From the NCBI GenBank assembly GCA_900542285.1, contig UQNF01000002.1:23090-87089 (forward strand): DNA of 64,000 bases, read 5' to 3'. The position numbers were made by a program, and so were the translations under genes. The notes beneath the pieces are model-generated. The model saw nothing but the letters and a program-made list of their open reading frames with translations, was not told where the DNA came from and did no database searches. Positions 16,463 to 25,051 of the stretch are shown here, one piece after another (the first letter of the stretch is position 1; the number at the start of each line of letters is the position of its first letter). This DNA is from an uncultured Clostridium sp. (GTDB lineage: Bacteria; Bacillota; Clostridia; Christensenellales; CAG-138).

Positions 16463-17818
16463 ATGAAAAAAACCGGGAAAAACGGAAAAGCCGCGGCATT
16501 CGATGCCGAAAGCTGGGCGGAATGCAGGCGCCGCATAGAGGAAGAATACACCCCTGGCAGGCAGATCTCCACCACCACGCACACCTGTGAGGACGGCGTG
16601 CTCAAAAGCGAGACCATCATCGTGCATAAGCACAGGTCCAATGGCGGAACCATCGTGCTGACCGCAGTCGTATTCCTGCTTATCGGCGCATTGATCGCCT
16701 CCGGCGTGGTATTTGCCGGGCTGCTCTCACGAGGAACGCTGCTCTTGGGCGAACATTCGTCATCACTCACGCCCTCTCCGCAGCCGGGAAGCCCGAATAA
16801 CGGCTCCTCCGTGTCGCTTATCGCCGATGGCAGGTTAACGGAGATTTATGACCGTTCGGTGACCGGAGTCGTGCTCGTCAAAAACTATGACAGCGAAAAG
16901 ATCACCTCCTCACACCTTACCGGCATCGGAGCAGGCTTTTTCTACACCGACGACGGCTTCATACTCACCAACGAGCATGTTGTAAGGGATGCGGTGACCA
17001 TCATCGTGGAGCTGTATGACGGGACTACCTATGAGGCGGAGCTTATAGGTAGGGACTCAATGACGGATATTGCGGTTCTCCGCATCGAGGGCAGCGGCTT
17101 CAACGCCCTTCCCATCGGGGATTCGGCAGGCGTAAAGGTCGGCCAGTTCGTCATGACGATAGGCCATCCCACAGGGCAGGAGCTCGATTTCACCGCAACC
17201 TTCGGCATCGTAGGCTCAGTTGACCGCAATGTCAACGTGAACGGCATCGTCAACAGCTACATCCAGATAGACGCAGCCATCAATCCCGGCAACAGCGGAG
17301 GCCCTCTGTTCGACATGAACGGATATGTTATCGGCATCAACTCCGCAAAGACCGTCGCCGCAGGTTATGATGACGACGGAAAGCCCATTTCCGCAGACGG
17401 CCTCGGCTTCGCACTCCCGATGAACAGGGTAATGGAGGTCGCGAACGGCATCGTCAAAAACGGCACGAGCGGCCAGCCCGGCATCGGACTCAGCGTCATA
17501 ACCATCGAACCTGAACGCGCGGAGCAGTACGGCATTCCGCAGGGCGTTCTCGTCTACAAGGTGGTCAGGGACGGCCCCTGCCACAAGGCCGGGCTTTACG
17601 CCGATGACATCATCACAAAGGTCGACGGAACGGCGATAACCACCTCCGACGAATTCGTTGCTATTGTTCGCGCCCACAGCATCGGCGACAGCCTGGAGAT
17701 TGAGTTCTTCCGTGACGGCGAGATAAAGACCTGCACAGTGGTTATCGGGGACTTTACCGAGATCGGCGACGAGGTGCTTGACGGCGTGTACGGCGGCGCA
17801 AAATACGGATTTAACTGA
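16463..17818 (+). CDS. HtrA/DegP-like membrane-anchored serine protease with PDZ domain
   Basis: 451 residues. A charged cytoplasmic stretch of ~55 residues is followed by one membrane anchor (TIVLTAVVFLLIGALIASGV), a Ser/Pro linker, a trypsin-like domain and one PDZ domain (about 330-430). The catalytic triad is visible: His in ILTNEHVVRDA, Asp in MTDIAVLRI and Ser in NPGNSGGPLFDM. The protein degrades or refolds damaged exported proteins at the outer face of the membrane. AAGGAG lies six bases before the start. It is 69 bases after the kinase gene, so probably the same transcript, and is a plausible regulon member. The N-terminal cytoplasmic extension is longer than in many homologues. Confidence 0.93.
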   Translation: MKKTGKNGKAAAFDAESWAECRRRIEEEYTPGRQISTTTHTCEDGVLKSETIIVHKHRSNGGTIVLTAVVFLLIGALIASGVVFAGLLSRGTLLLGEHSSSLTPSPQPGSPNNGSSVSLIADGRLTEIYDRSVTGVVLVKNYDSEKITSSHLTGIGAGFFYTDDGFILTNEHVVRDAVTIIVELYDGTTYEAELIGRDSMTDIAVLRIEGSGFNALPIGDSAGVKVGQFVMTIGHPTGQELDFTATFGIVGSVDRNVNVNGIVNSYIQIDAAINPGNSGGPLFDMNGYVIGINSAKTVAAGYDDDGKPISADGLGFALPMNRVMEVANGIVKNGTSGQPGIGLSVITIEPERAEQYGIPQGVLVYKVVRDGPCHKAGLYADDIITKVDGTAITTSDEFVAIVRAHSIGDSLEIEFFRDGEIKTCTVVIGDFTEIGDEVLDGVYGGAKYGFN

Positions 17819-17902
17819 CGCAGCCCTTATGCCGAAAGCAGCATTTTGATTTCTCATATTTGAACGCAATACGCCGGATTTGTATTTTCCGGAAAGTTTT
17901 GT

Positions 17903-17936
17903 CTCCGTATGCCTTTACATGCGGAGGCATTTTTTT
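17903..17936 (+). terminator. Rho-independent terminator after htrA
   Basis: CTCCGTATG (17903-17911) pairs with CATGCGGAG (17918-17926, one G-T pair) around a six-base loop, followed by GCATTTTTTT. The remaining 240 bases up to the nfnA promoter show no gene or clear structure. Confidence 0.75.
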
Positions 17937-18182
17937 CGCTGCATGGCAGACAATCGGTTTTCAAGGCGAAGTGAAGTCATGCTTCGTCGGAAACCATAAA
18001 GAAGCTGAAATACCGTAAAGGTGCAAACATATCCGTGCTTGATATCGGGCTTTATGTCGTACTTTTGGGCAGGATACGGCCCCCTCCGGGTCTTTCATTC
18101 TCCGTCAAAATTAAATACAAAAAATTATATTGTTATCGGCCCGTTTTTCCTTGCAATAGATGAATTATACACTTAATTGCTG

Positions 18183-18211
18183 TTGACTTTTTATTTCTAT
18201 GCTATTATAAT
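18183..18211 (+). promoter_or_regulatory. Strong sigma-A promoter of the nfnAB-hyd cluster
   Basis: -35 TTGACT at 18183-18188, 17-base spacer, consensus -10 TATAAT at 18206-18211. A leader of about 165 bases separates it from the nfnA start. I see no palindromic Rex-type operator (TTGTGA-N6-TCACAA) in the leader. Confidence 0.75.
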
Positions 18212-18379
18212 GAATCCGAACGGCAATTAAGGGATTTTTTGCTGTGTTTCTGCATGAAACGAATGTTTTTTGCCGAAGCGCGCGGAGGTTTCCTAAATTG
18301 AACGGGTCTATCCGCAAATCATGATCCTGCCGTACGGCATGGTCTAAGCGATTTTTTTGAAAGGAATTGCAAAACAAAA

Positions 18380-19234
18380 ATGTACAAAATCGTAGCAAAG
18401 AAAGAACTCAACCCCACCGTAACGATGATGGACATTGAAGCTCCCCTCGTTGCGGCAAAGGCCGAGCCCGGTCAGTTCATCATCCTGCGCGTTGATGCTG
18501 ACGGCGAGCGTATCCCCCTTACCATCGCTCACTATGACCGCGAGGCAGGCACCGTAAGGATCATTTTCCAGGTTGTCGGCGCAACTACCGAAAAGCTCAA
18601 CCACAAGCAGGTCGGCGAGTACATTCAGGACTTCGTCGGTCCCCTCGGCGTTGCCACCCATCTTGAGGGTCTCAAGAACGTCTGCATCGTCGGCGGCGGC
18701 GTCGGCTGCGCTATCGCTCTTCCCATCGCACAGAAGCTGCATGAGATGGGCTGCAAGGTGACCAGCGTTATCGGATTCCGCACCAAGGATCTGCTCATCC
18801 TCGAGGACGAGTTCAAAGCCTGCTCCGACAAGCTCTATGTCATGACCGACGACGGCTCCTACGGCAGGCACGGCAATGTCTGCGTTCCCCTCAACGAGAT
18901 GTTCGCAGAGGGACAGACCTTTGACGAAGTTATCACCATCGGTCCGTTGATCATGATGAAGTTCGTCGTTGCCGCAACCAAGCCCACCGGGATCCCCTGC
19001 ACCGTTTCCATGAACCCCATCATGATCGACGGTACCGGAATGTGCGGCGGCTGCCGTCTTACCCTCAACAGGGACGGCGAAAGGATCACCAAGTTCGCCT
19101 GCGTTGACGGCCCCGATTTCAACGGCTACGAAGTTGACTTTGACGAAGCAATGTCCAGAGGCACCATGTACTTCGGTTTCGAGCGTCACGCTCACGAGGA
19201 AGCATGCAACCTGTTCAAGAAGGAGGTAAAGTAA
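18380..19234 (+). CDS. nfnA: NfnA: small subunit of bifurcating ferredoxin:NADP+ oxidoreductase
   Basis: 284 residues. N-terminal FAD-binding ferredoxin-reductase fold (PGQFIILRVDADGERIPLTI), nucleotide-binding VCIVGGGVGCAIALPIAQKL, and a C-terminal [2Fe-2S] site with Cys in GTGMCGGCRLT and KFACVDGP. This is the sulfide dehydrogenase/dihydroorotate-dehydrogenase-electron-transfer-like subunit of NfnAB, which couples NADH and reduced ferredoxin oxidation to reduction of two NADP+. The gene partner starts two bases after its stop. Codons are strongly C-ending, as in the whole cluster, suggesting high expression. Confidence 0.9.
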   Translation: MYKIVAKKELNPTVTMMDIEAPLVAAKAEPGQFIILRVDADGERIPLTIAHYDREAGTVRIIFQVVGATTEKLNHKQVGEYIQDFVGPLGVATHLEGLKNVCIVGGGVGCAIALPIAQKLHEMGCKVTSVIGFRTKDLLILEDEFKACSDKLYVMTDDGSYGRHGNVCVPLNEMFAEGQTFDEVITIGPLIMMKFVVAATKPTGIPCTVSMNPIMIDGTGMCGGCRLTLNRDGERITKFACVDGPDFNGYEVDFDEAMSRGTMYFGFERHAHEEACNLFKKEVK

Positions 19235-19235
19235 T

Positions 19236-20651
19236 ATGCCTAACATGAGCCCCAAAAAGAACCCCATGCCCAGCCAGGACCCCAAGGTCAGGGCGCATAA
19301 TTTTGATGAAGTTGCTATCGGCTATACCGAGGAGATGGCGCTTGACGAGGCGCTGCGCTGCCTCAACTGCAAGAATATGCCCTGCTCCAACGGCTGCCCC
19401 GTTAACATCCATATCCCCGAATTCATCTCCAAGATCAAGGAAGGTGATTTCGAGGGCGCTTATCAGGTGATCAGCAAGACCTCATCCCTCCCCGCAGTCT
19501 GCGGCAGGGTATGCCCCCAGGAATCCCAGTGCGAATCCAAGTGCGTTCGCGGCATCAAGGGCGAACCCGTCGGCATCGGCAGGCTTGAAAGATTCGTTGC
19601 CGACTGGCACAATGCCCACAGCACCGAAGCTCCCGAAGTCGCTCCCTCCAACGGCCACCGCGTTGCCATCGTAGGATCCGGCCCCTCCGGCCTCACCTGC
19701 GCAGGCGACCTCGCCAAGAAGGGCTACAAGGTCACCGTTTATGAAGCTCTCCATACCGCAGGCGGCGTTCTCGTCTATGGTATTCCCGAATTCCGTCTTC
19801 CCAAGAGGATAGTTCAGAAGGAAGTCGACAACCTCATCGCCATGGGCGTTGACGTTGAGACCAACATCGTCATCGGCAAGACCCTCACCATCGACGAGCT
19901 GTTCGAGCAGGGCTTTGAGGCCGTATTCGTCGGCTCCGGCGCAGGCCTTCCCAACTTCATGAACATCCCCGGCGAGGCATACAAGGGCGTTTACTCCGCC
20001 AACGAATTCCTCACCCGCTCCAACCTCATGAAGGCATATCTCGATGACCCCGTGACCCCCATCATGAAGGGCGGCAATGTGGCAGTCGTCGGCGGCGGCA
20101 ACGTTGCTATGGACGCCGCAAGGACCGCGCTCCGTCTCGGCGCAGAGCATGTTTACATCGTCTACCGCCGCTCCCTCGAAGAGCTTCCCGCAAGGAAGGA
20201 AGAGGTTGAGCACGCAATGGAGGAAGGCGTTGACTTCCGTCTTCTCAACAACCCCGTTGAGATCCTCGGCTACCACAATCCCGACGACAGGCGCGACCCG
20301 AAGAACGGCTGCGTAGTCGGCATGAAGTGCATCCGCATGGAGCTTGGCGAGCCTGACGAAAAGGGCCGCCGCCGTCCCATCCCCGTTGAGGGCAGCGAGT
20401 TCGTTCTCGATGTCGATACCGTCGTAATCGCTATCGGCACCAGCCCCAACCCCCTAATCAAGTCCACCACCAAGGGCCTTGACGTCAACAAGAAGGGCGG
20501 CATCATCGTTGAAGAGGGTACCGGAAAGACCAGCCGAGAAGGCGTTTATGCCGGCGGCGACGCGGTTACCGGCGCAGCTACCGTTATCTCCGCCATGGGC
20601 GCAGGCAAGGCAGCGGCAAAGGCTATCGACGAGTATCTTTCCGACAAATAA
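19236..20651 (+). CDS. nfnB: NfnB: large subunit of bifurcating ferredoxin:NADP+ oxidoreductase (GltA-like)
   Basis: 471 residues, the length of homotetrameric GltA/NfnB. The N-terminal part has two [4Fe-4S] motifs (CLNCKNMPCSNGCPVNIHIP and CGRVCPQESQCESKC). FAD binds at VGSGPSGLTCAGDLAKKGYK and NADPH at VVGGGNVAMDAARTALRLGA. By sequence alone this could be a glutamate synthase small-subunit protein, but the adjacent nfnA and the absence of a large glutamate synthase subunit favour NfnAB. It supplies NADPH for biosynthesis from fermentation electrons. Ribosome site AAGGAGG. Confidence 0.9.
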   Translation: MPNMSPKKNPMPSQDPKVRAHNFDEVAIGYTEEMALDEALRCLNCKNMPCSNGCPVNIHIPEFISKIKEGDFEGAYQVISKTSSLPAVCGRVCPQESQCESKCVRGIKGEPVGIGRLERFVADWHNAHSTEAPEVAPSNGHRVAIVGSGPSGLTCAGDLAKKGYKVTVYEALHTAGGVLVYGIPEFRLPKRIVQKEVDNLIAMGVDVETNIVIGKTLTIDELFEQGFEAVFVGSGAGLPNFMNIPGEAYKGVYSANEFLTRSNLMKAYLDDPVTPIMKGGNVAVVGGGNVAMDAARTALRLGAEHVYIVYRRSLEELPARKEEVEHAMEEGVDFRLLNNPVEILGYHNPDDRRDPKNGCVVGMKCIRMELGEPDEKGRRRPIPVEGSEFVLDVDTVVIAIGTSPNPLIKSTTKGLDVNKKGGIIVEEGTGKTSREGVYAGGDAVTGAATVISAMGAGKAAAKAIDEYLSDK

Positions 20652-20803
20652 TCCTGCTTCGATTTGAATATAGGTATTGTTTTGCAGACTAACTCTCTGC
20701 CGAGCAGCTTGAATTAAGCTATGGGCTCGGTGGGTTTGACCTGCCGGGCTCAGCTTTTTAGAGGGTGCTGCATGTAATAATCAATATAATAAGGAGATAA
20801 ACA

Positions 20804-21289
20804 ATGGAACAAAAGTTTGACTACGGTACGATCGATGAGATCCTCAAGAATCATGATTACAGTGAGACCATGATCGTTACCATCCTCCAGGAAGTCCAGG
20901 CGCATTTTGGATACCTCCCCAAGGAAGCGTTCCCCTATCTCGCCCAGGAGCTGAAGGTAAGCGAAGCAATGCTTTACGGCGTTGCGACCTTCTATGAGAA
21001 CTTCTCTCTCGAGCCCAAGGGCAAGTGCGTCATCCGCGTATGCGACGGTACCGCCTGCCATGTACGCCATTCCACCGACGTGCTCAAATTCCTCCGCGAG
21101 GAACTGAACCTCCCCGAGGGCAGAACGACCACCGACGATGGTCTCTTCACCGTTGAGATCGTTTCCTGCCTCGGCGCATGCGGTCTTGCTCCCGCTATGA
21201 CCGTAAACGGCAAGGTATACCCCGCCATGACCAAGGAAAAGGCAGCTGAAATCATCAAAGCTATCAAGGAGGAAGAAGCTAATGCTTAA
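20804..21289 (+). CDS. hydC: HydC/HndA-like [2Fe-2S] subunit of bifurcating [FeFe]-hydrogenase
   Basis: 161 residues, NuoE-like. A helical N-terminal part (ILQEVQAHFGYLPKEAFPYL) precedes a thioredoxin-like domain whose four Cys bind one [2Fe-2S] cluster (in CDGTACHV and CLGACGLAP). It hands electrons between the NADH site of HydB and the hydrogenase subunit. The 150-base gap after nfnB has no clear terminator, so both units may be read together. AAGGAG precedes the start. The last eight bases overlap hydB. Confidence 0.92.
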   Translation: MEQKFDYGTIDEILKNHDYSETMIVTILQEVQAHFGYLPKEAFPYLAQELKVSEAMLYGVATFYENFSLEPKGKCVIRVCDGTACHVRHSTDVLKFLREELNLPEGRTTTDDGLFTVEIVSCLGACGLAPAMTVNGKVYPAMTKEKAAEIIKAIKEEEANA

Positions 21290-23174
21290 GTTCAATAATC
21301 GTCAGGAGCTCGACCTCGCGCGTCTTGCTTATCAGAACGCAATGGCAGCAGAAACCCGCCGCATCCTCGTTTGCGGTGAGACCGGCTGCGTTTCCATCGG
21401 CTCGCTCGACGTGTTCGAAGAGCTGAAGAGGATAATGGAGGAGAGGAACATTCCCGTATCCGTGGAGATCTCCGAAGACCCCGAAAACATCGGCAAGGAA
21501 AAGGTCGGACTCAAGAAGTGCTCCTGCCACGGCATCTGCGAGCGCGGTCCCCTCATCAGGATCGAGCCCGAGGGCTGGCTGTATACCAAGGTTCAGGTCA
21601 GCGACTGTGAAGAGATAGTCGAAAAGACCATCCTCAAGGGCGAGATAATCGAAAGGCTGCTGTTCACCCAGGACGGCGAGACCTATGCACGCCGTGACGA
21701 CATCCCCTTCTTCAAGAAGCAGAAGATGGTCGTTCGTGAGCTTGCCGGCAAGATGGACTCCACCTCCATCAAGGAGTACATCGCCAACGGCGGTTACATC
21801 GCATTTGAAAAGGCGCTGTTCGATATGACCGGCGACGAGATCGTCAACGAGATTACCGAGTCCAACCTTAGGGGCAGGGGCGGCGGAGGATTCCCCACCG
21901 GCAAGAAGTGGAGCCAGGTACGCCGTCAGAAGGAACTGCCCAAGTACGTCGTATGCAACGGCGACGAGGGTGACCCCGGCGCATTCATGGACCGCTCCGT
22001 CATGGAGGGCGACCCCCATCGTATGCTCGAAGGCATGATGATCGCAGGTATTGCCACCGGCGCAGAATACGGCTACATCTACGTTCGTGCAGAATACCCC
22101 CTTGCCGTCGCAAGGCTCCGCAACGCTATCGCACAGGCTGAGGAAGCAGGCCTTCTCGGCGAGCATATCCTCGGCTCCGATTTCAATTTCACCATCCGCA
22201 TCAACTGCGGCGCAGGCGCATTCGTCTGCGGCGAAGGCTCTGCGCTTACCGCCTCCATCGAGGGTAAGCGCGGTATGCCCCGTACCAAGCCCCCCCGCAC
22301 CGTAGAACACGGTTTGTTTGAGAAGCCCACCGTTCTCAACAACGTTGAGACCTATGCCAACGTTTCCTCCATCATCAACAGGGGCGCGCAGTGGTACAGG
22401 TCCATCGGAAGGGACGAGGGAAGCCCCGGCACGAAGATCTTCGCGCTCACCGGCAACATCGCCAACACCGGACTTATCGAGGTCCCCATGGGCACCACCC
22501 TCCGCGAGATCATCTATGACATCGGCGGCGGCATCCGCGGCGGCGGCAACTTTAAGGCCGTTCAGATCGGCGGACCTTCCGGCGGCTGTCTGACCACTGC
22601 CAATATGGACACCCCCCTTGATTTCGACTCCCTCAAGAAGGTTGGCGCAATGATCGGCTCCGGCGGTCTGGTCGTTATGGACGATAAGACCTGCATGGTA
22701 GAGGTTGCAAGGTTCTTCATGAACTTCACCCAGAGCGAATCCTGCGGCAAGTGCACCCCCTGCCGCGAGGGCACCAAGCGTATGCTTGAGATCCTTGAGC
22801 GCATCGTTGCGGGCAAAGGCCGTGAAGGCGATATCGAGCTGCTGCTCGAGCTTGCCGACACCATATCCTCGACCGCTCTGTGCGGCCTCGGCAAATCCGC
22901 TCCCAACCCCGTCGTAAGCACCATCAAGAACTTCCGCGAAGAGTATGAGGAGCATATCAGGGATAAGCACTGCGCAACCAAGACCTGCCACAAGCTCAGG
23001 AAGATCGTTATCGATCCCGAAGTCTGCCGCGGCTGCTCCAAGTGCGCAAGACAGTGCCCCGTATCCGCGATCAGCGGCGAGATCAAGAAGCCCTTCAGTA
23101 TCGACAGCGAAAAGTGCATCCGCTGCGGCGCCTGCATCGAGACTTGTCCGTTCCACGCAATCAGGGAGGAATAA
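21282..23174 (+). CDS. hydB: HydB/HndC-like NADH- and FMN-binding subunit of bifurcating [FeFe]-hydrogenase
   Basis: 630 residues, NuoF-like with extra domains. Residues 1-110 are a thioredoxin-like [2Fe-2S] region. GRGGGGFPTGKKWSQV binds FMN, and NGDEGDPGAFMDRS and the following Gly-rich parts form the NADH site. ESCGKCTPCREGTKRM plus a distal Cys binds [4Fe-4S]. The C-terminus adds two [4Fe-4S] ferredoxin motifs (CRGCSKCARQCP and CIRCGACIETCP). This is the flavin subunit where electron bifurcation or confurcation between NADH and ferredoxin occurs. It starts inside the hydC end and ends three bases before hydA. Confidence 0.94.
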   Translation: MLKFNNRQELDLARLAYQNAMAAETRRILVCGETGCVSIGSLDVFEELKRIMEERNIPVSVEISEDPENIGKEKVGLKKCSCHGICERGPLIRIEPEGWLYTKVQVSDCEEIVEKTILKGEIIERLLFTQDGETYARRDDIPFFKKQKMVVRELAGKMDSTSIKEYIANGGYIAFEKALFDMTGDEIVNEITESNLRGRGGGGFPTGKKWSQVRRQKELPKYVVCNGDEGDPGAFMDRSVMEGDPHRMLEGMMIAGIATGAEYGYIYVRAEYPLAVARLRNAIAQAEEAGLLGEHILGSDFNFTIRINCGAGAFVCGEGSALTASIEGKRGMPRTKPPRTVEHGLFEKPTVLNNVETYANVSSIINRGAQWYRSIGRDEGSPGTKIFALTGNIANTGLIEVPMGTTLREIIYDIGGGIRGGGNFKAVQIGGPSGGCLTTANMDTPLDFDSLKKVGAMIGSGGLVVMDDKTCMVEVARFFMNFTQSESCGKCTPCREGTKRMLEILERIVAGKGREGDIELLLELADTISSTALCGLGKSAPNPVVSTIKNFREEYEEHIRDKHCATKTCHKLRKIVIDPEVCRGCSKCARQCPVSAISGEIKKPFSIDSEKCIRCGACIETCPFHAIREE

Positions 23175-23177
23175 TCA

Positions 23178-24869
23178 ATGGAAAAGCAATTCATGACAAT
23201 CGACGGTATTCGTGTTGAGCTCAACGGCGAAAAGACCGTTCTTCAAGTAATCCGCAAGGCCGGCATCGATATGCCCACCCTTTGCTATCACCCCGACCTC
23301 TCCATCTACGGCGCATGCCGCCTGTGCATGTTTGAGAACGAGCGCGGCGGTCTTGACGCTGCCTGCTCCGCTCAGCCCCGTGACGGTATGGTCATCTACA
23401 CCAACACCGCAAGGCTCCGCAAGTATCGCAGGAACATCATTGAGCTGCTGCTTGCAAACCACTGCGTTGAGTGCCCAACCTGCCCCAAGAGCGGCAGCTG
23501 CAAGCTCCAGGAGCTGGCAGAGCGTTACGGCGTTACCAATGTACGTTTCCCCAACACCTCCAAGGACAAGAGGGACTATTCCTCCGTCAGCATCGCCCGC
23601 GACGCCAGCAAGTGCGTCCTCTGCGGCAAGTGTGTAAGGATGTGCAACGAGGTTCAGGCCGTCGGTGCCATCCACTATGCATACCGCGGATCCCATATGC
23701 TCATCAGCACCTCCTTCGAAAAGCCCATCGCTGATACCTCCTGCGTCGGCTGCGGTCAGTGCGCGGCAGTCTGCCCCGTAGGCGCGATCACCATCAAGCA
23801 GGATATCAACAAGATCTGGGACGCTATCGCCGACAAGAACACCTTTGTCACCGCTCAGATCGCTCCCGCAGTCCGCGTTGCGTTCGGCAAAGAGCTCGGC
23901 ATGGCCGAGGGTACCGATGTCATGGGCAAGATCGTTGCTGCGCTGCATAGGATCGGCGTAGACAGGGTCTATGACACCTCCGTCAGCGCAGACCTTACCA
24001 TCATGGAAGAGTCCGCAGAATTTCTCGAGTTCCACGCAAGGAACCTTGGAATGCCCATGTTTACCTCCTGCTGCCCCGGCTGGATCCGCTTTGTTGAAAC
24101 AAAGTATCCCGAGATTATGCCCTATGTCTCCACCTGCCGTTCGCCCATGCACATGCTGTCCTCCGTCATCATCGAGAGCGAGAAGGACAACGGCATGAAC
24201 AACTTCAACTTTGCCGTAATGCCCTGCACCGCCAAGAAGTTCGAGGCAGACCGCGAGGAGTTCAAGCATGACGGCAAGCCCGAGGTCGATGCCGTTCTCA
24301 CCACCCAGGAGCTTATCCGCATGATAAAGACCGCAGGCATTGACTTCGAAAACATCGCACCCGAGGCTGTCGATGCACCCTTCGGTATGTTCTCCGGCGG
24401 CGGCGTTATCTTCGGCGCAACCGGCGGCGTTACCGAGGCAGTCCTCCGCCGCGTATCCACCGAAAAGACCCATGACGCCATCACCGCCATCGGCAACTGC
24501 GGCGTCCGCGGTCTTGAAGGCATCAAGGAGTTCAGCGTTCCCTTCGGCGAGGGCGAGCTTCGCATTGCAGTCGCAAGCGGCCTTGCAAACGCAGGCAAGC
24601 TCATCGAGAAGCTTCTTGCCAAGGAGGTCAGCTATGATTTCGTTGAGATCATGGCATGCCCCGGCGGCTGCGTAAACGGCGGCGGTCAGCCCGTTCCCGG
24701 CGACGCCTCCAGGCAGACCCGTGCCGACGGTCTCTACTCCTCCGACCGCACCAACACCATCAAGAGCTGTGATACCAACCCCCTCATCGAGCGCATCTAT
24801 GCCGACTTCGTCAAGGGCAGGAATCATGAGCTGTTCCATGTTCACTATCCCGCTCACCATGCGGAGTAA
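23178..24869 (+). CDS. hydA: HydA/HndD-like catalytic subunit, [FeFe]-hydrogenase group A
   Basis: 563 residues. The N-terminal [2Fe-2S] ferredoxin domain uses Cys 36, 47, 50 and 63. A His-ligated [4Fe-4S] site uses His95 and Cys 99, 102 and 108. Two [4Fe-4S] motifs follow (CVLCGKCVRMC and CVGCGQCAAVCP). The H-cluster domain has all three signatures: FTSCCPGWIRF, MPCTAKKFEADRE and MACPGGCVNGGGQP. It reduces protons to H2 with electrons from NADH plus reduced ferredoxin, or runs in reverse. The maturases HydE, HydF and HydG are not in the window. Length and domain order fit the bifurcating HydABC enzyme. Confidence 0.95.
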   Translation: MEKQFMTIDGIRVELNGEKTVLQVIRKAGIDMPTLCYHPDLSIYGACRLCMFENERGGLDAACSAQPRDGMVIYTNTARLRKYRRNIIELLLANHCVECPTCPKSGSCKLQELAERYGVTNVRFPNTSKDKRDYSSVSIARDASKCVLCGKCVRMCNEVQAVGAIHYAYRGSHMLISTSFEKPIADTSCVGCGQCAAVCPVGAITIKQDINKIWDAIADKNTFVTAQIAPAVRVAFGKELGMAEGTDVMGKIVAALHRIGVDRVYDTSVSADLTIMEESAEFLEFHARNLGMPMFTSCCPGWIRFVETKYPEIMPYVSTCRSPMHMLSSVIIESEKDNGMNNFNFAVMPCTAKKFEADREEFKHDGKPEVDAVLTTQELIRMIKTAGIDFENIAPEAVDAPFGMFSGGGVIFGATGGVTEAVLRRVSTEKTHDAITAIGNCGVRGLEGIKEFSVPFGEGELRIAVASGLANAGKLIEKLLAKEVSYDFVEIMACPGGCVNGGGQPVPGDASRQTRADGLYSSDRTNTIKSCDTNPLIERIYADFVKGRNHELFHVHYPAHHAE

Positions 24870-24943
24870 TTGAACCGAATAACACGCATATGCCGCAGCG
24901 ACCGCTGAATGCAGCGCACGCATACAGGCATAGAGAGTGAATA

Positions 24944-24978
24944 ATGCCCGGGACTCTGTTGGGTTCCGGGCATGGTTT
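24944..24978 (+). terminator. Terminator after hydA
   Basis: ATGCCCGG (24944-24951) pairs with CCGGGCAT (24966-24973) around a 14-base loop, followed by GGTTTTG. It lies 74 bases after the hydA stop and before the convergent fusion-helicase gene. The T-run is short. Confidence 0.6.
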
Positions 24979-25051
24979 TGCTTATGGGTTGTTATGACGA
25001 TTAATTCTAATGCTGAAAGAGTGCGCCGCATAAATAGGAGCATTTGCGGTC

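Noticed and set aside
18211..18380. Rex operator in the nfnA leader
   Set aside because: No TTGTGA/TCACAA palindrome or close variant was found.
19236..20651. Glutamate synthase small subunit instead of NfnB
   Set aside because: No large glutamate synthase subunit is adjacent, and an NfnA-type gene lies two bases upstream.
18344..25043. Long minus-strand open frames antisense to nfnAB and hydCBA (hundreds of codons)
   Set aside because: They mirror plus-strand genes with clear iron-sulfur and flavin motifs; the strong C-ending codon bias removes stop codons on the opposite strand. Their translations are low-complexity and match nothing.
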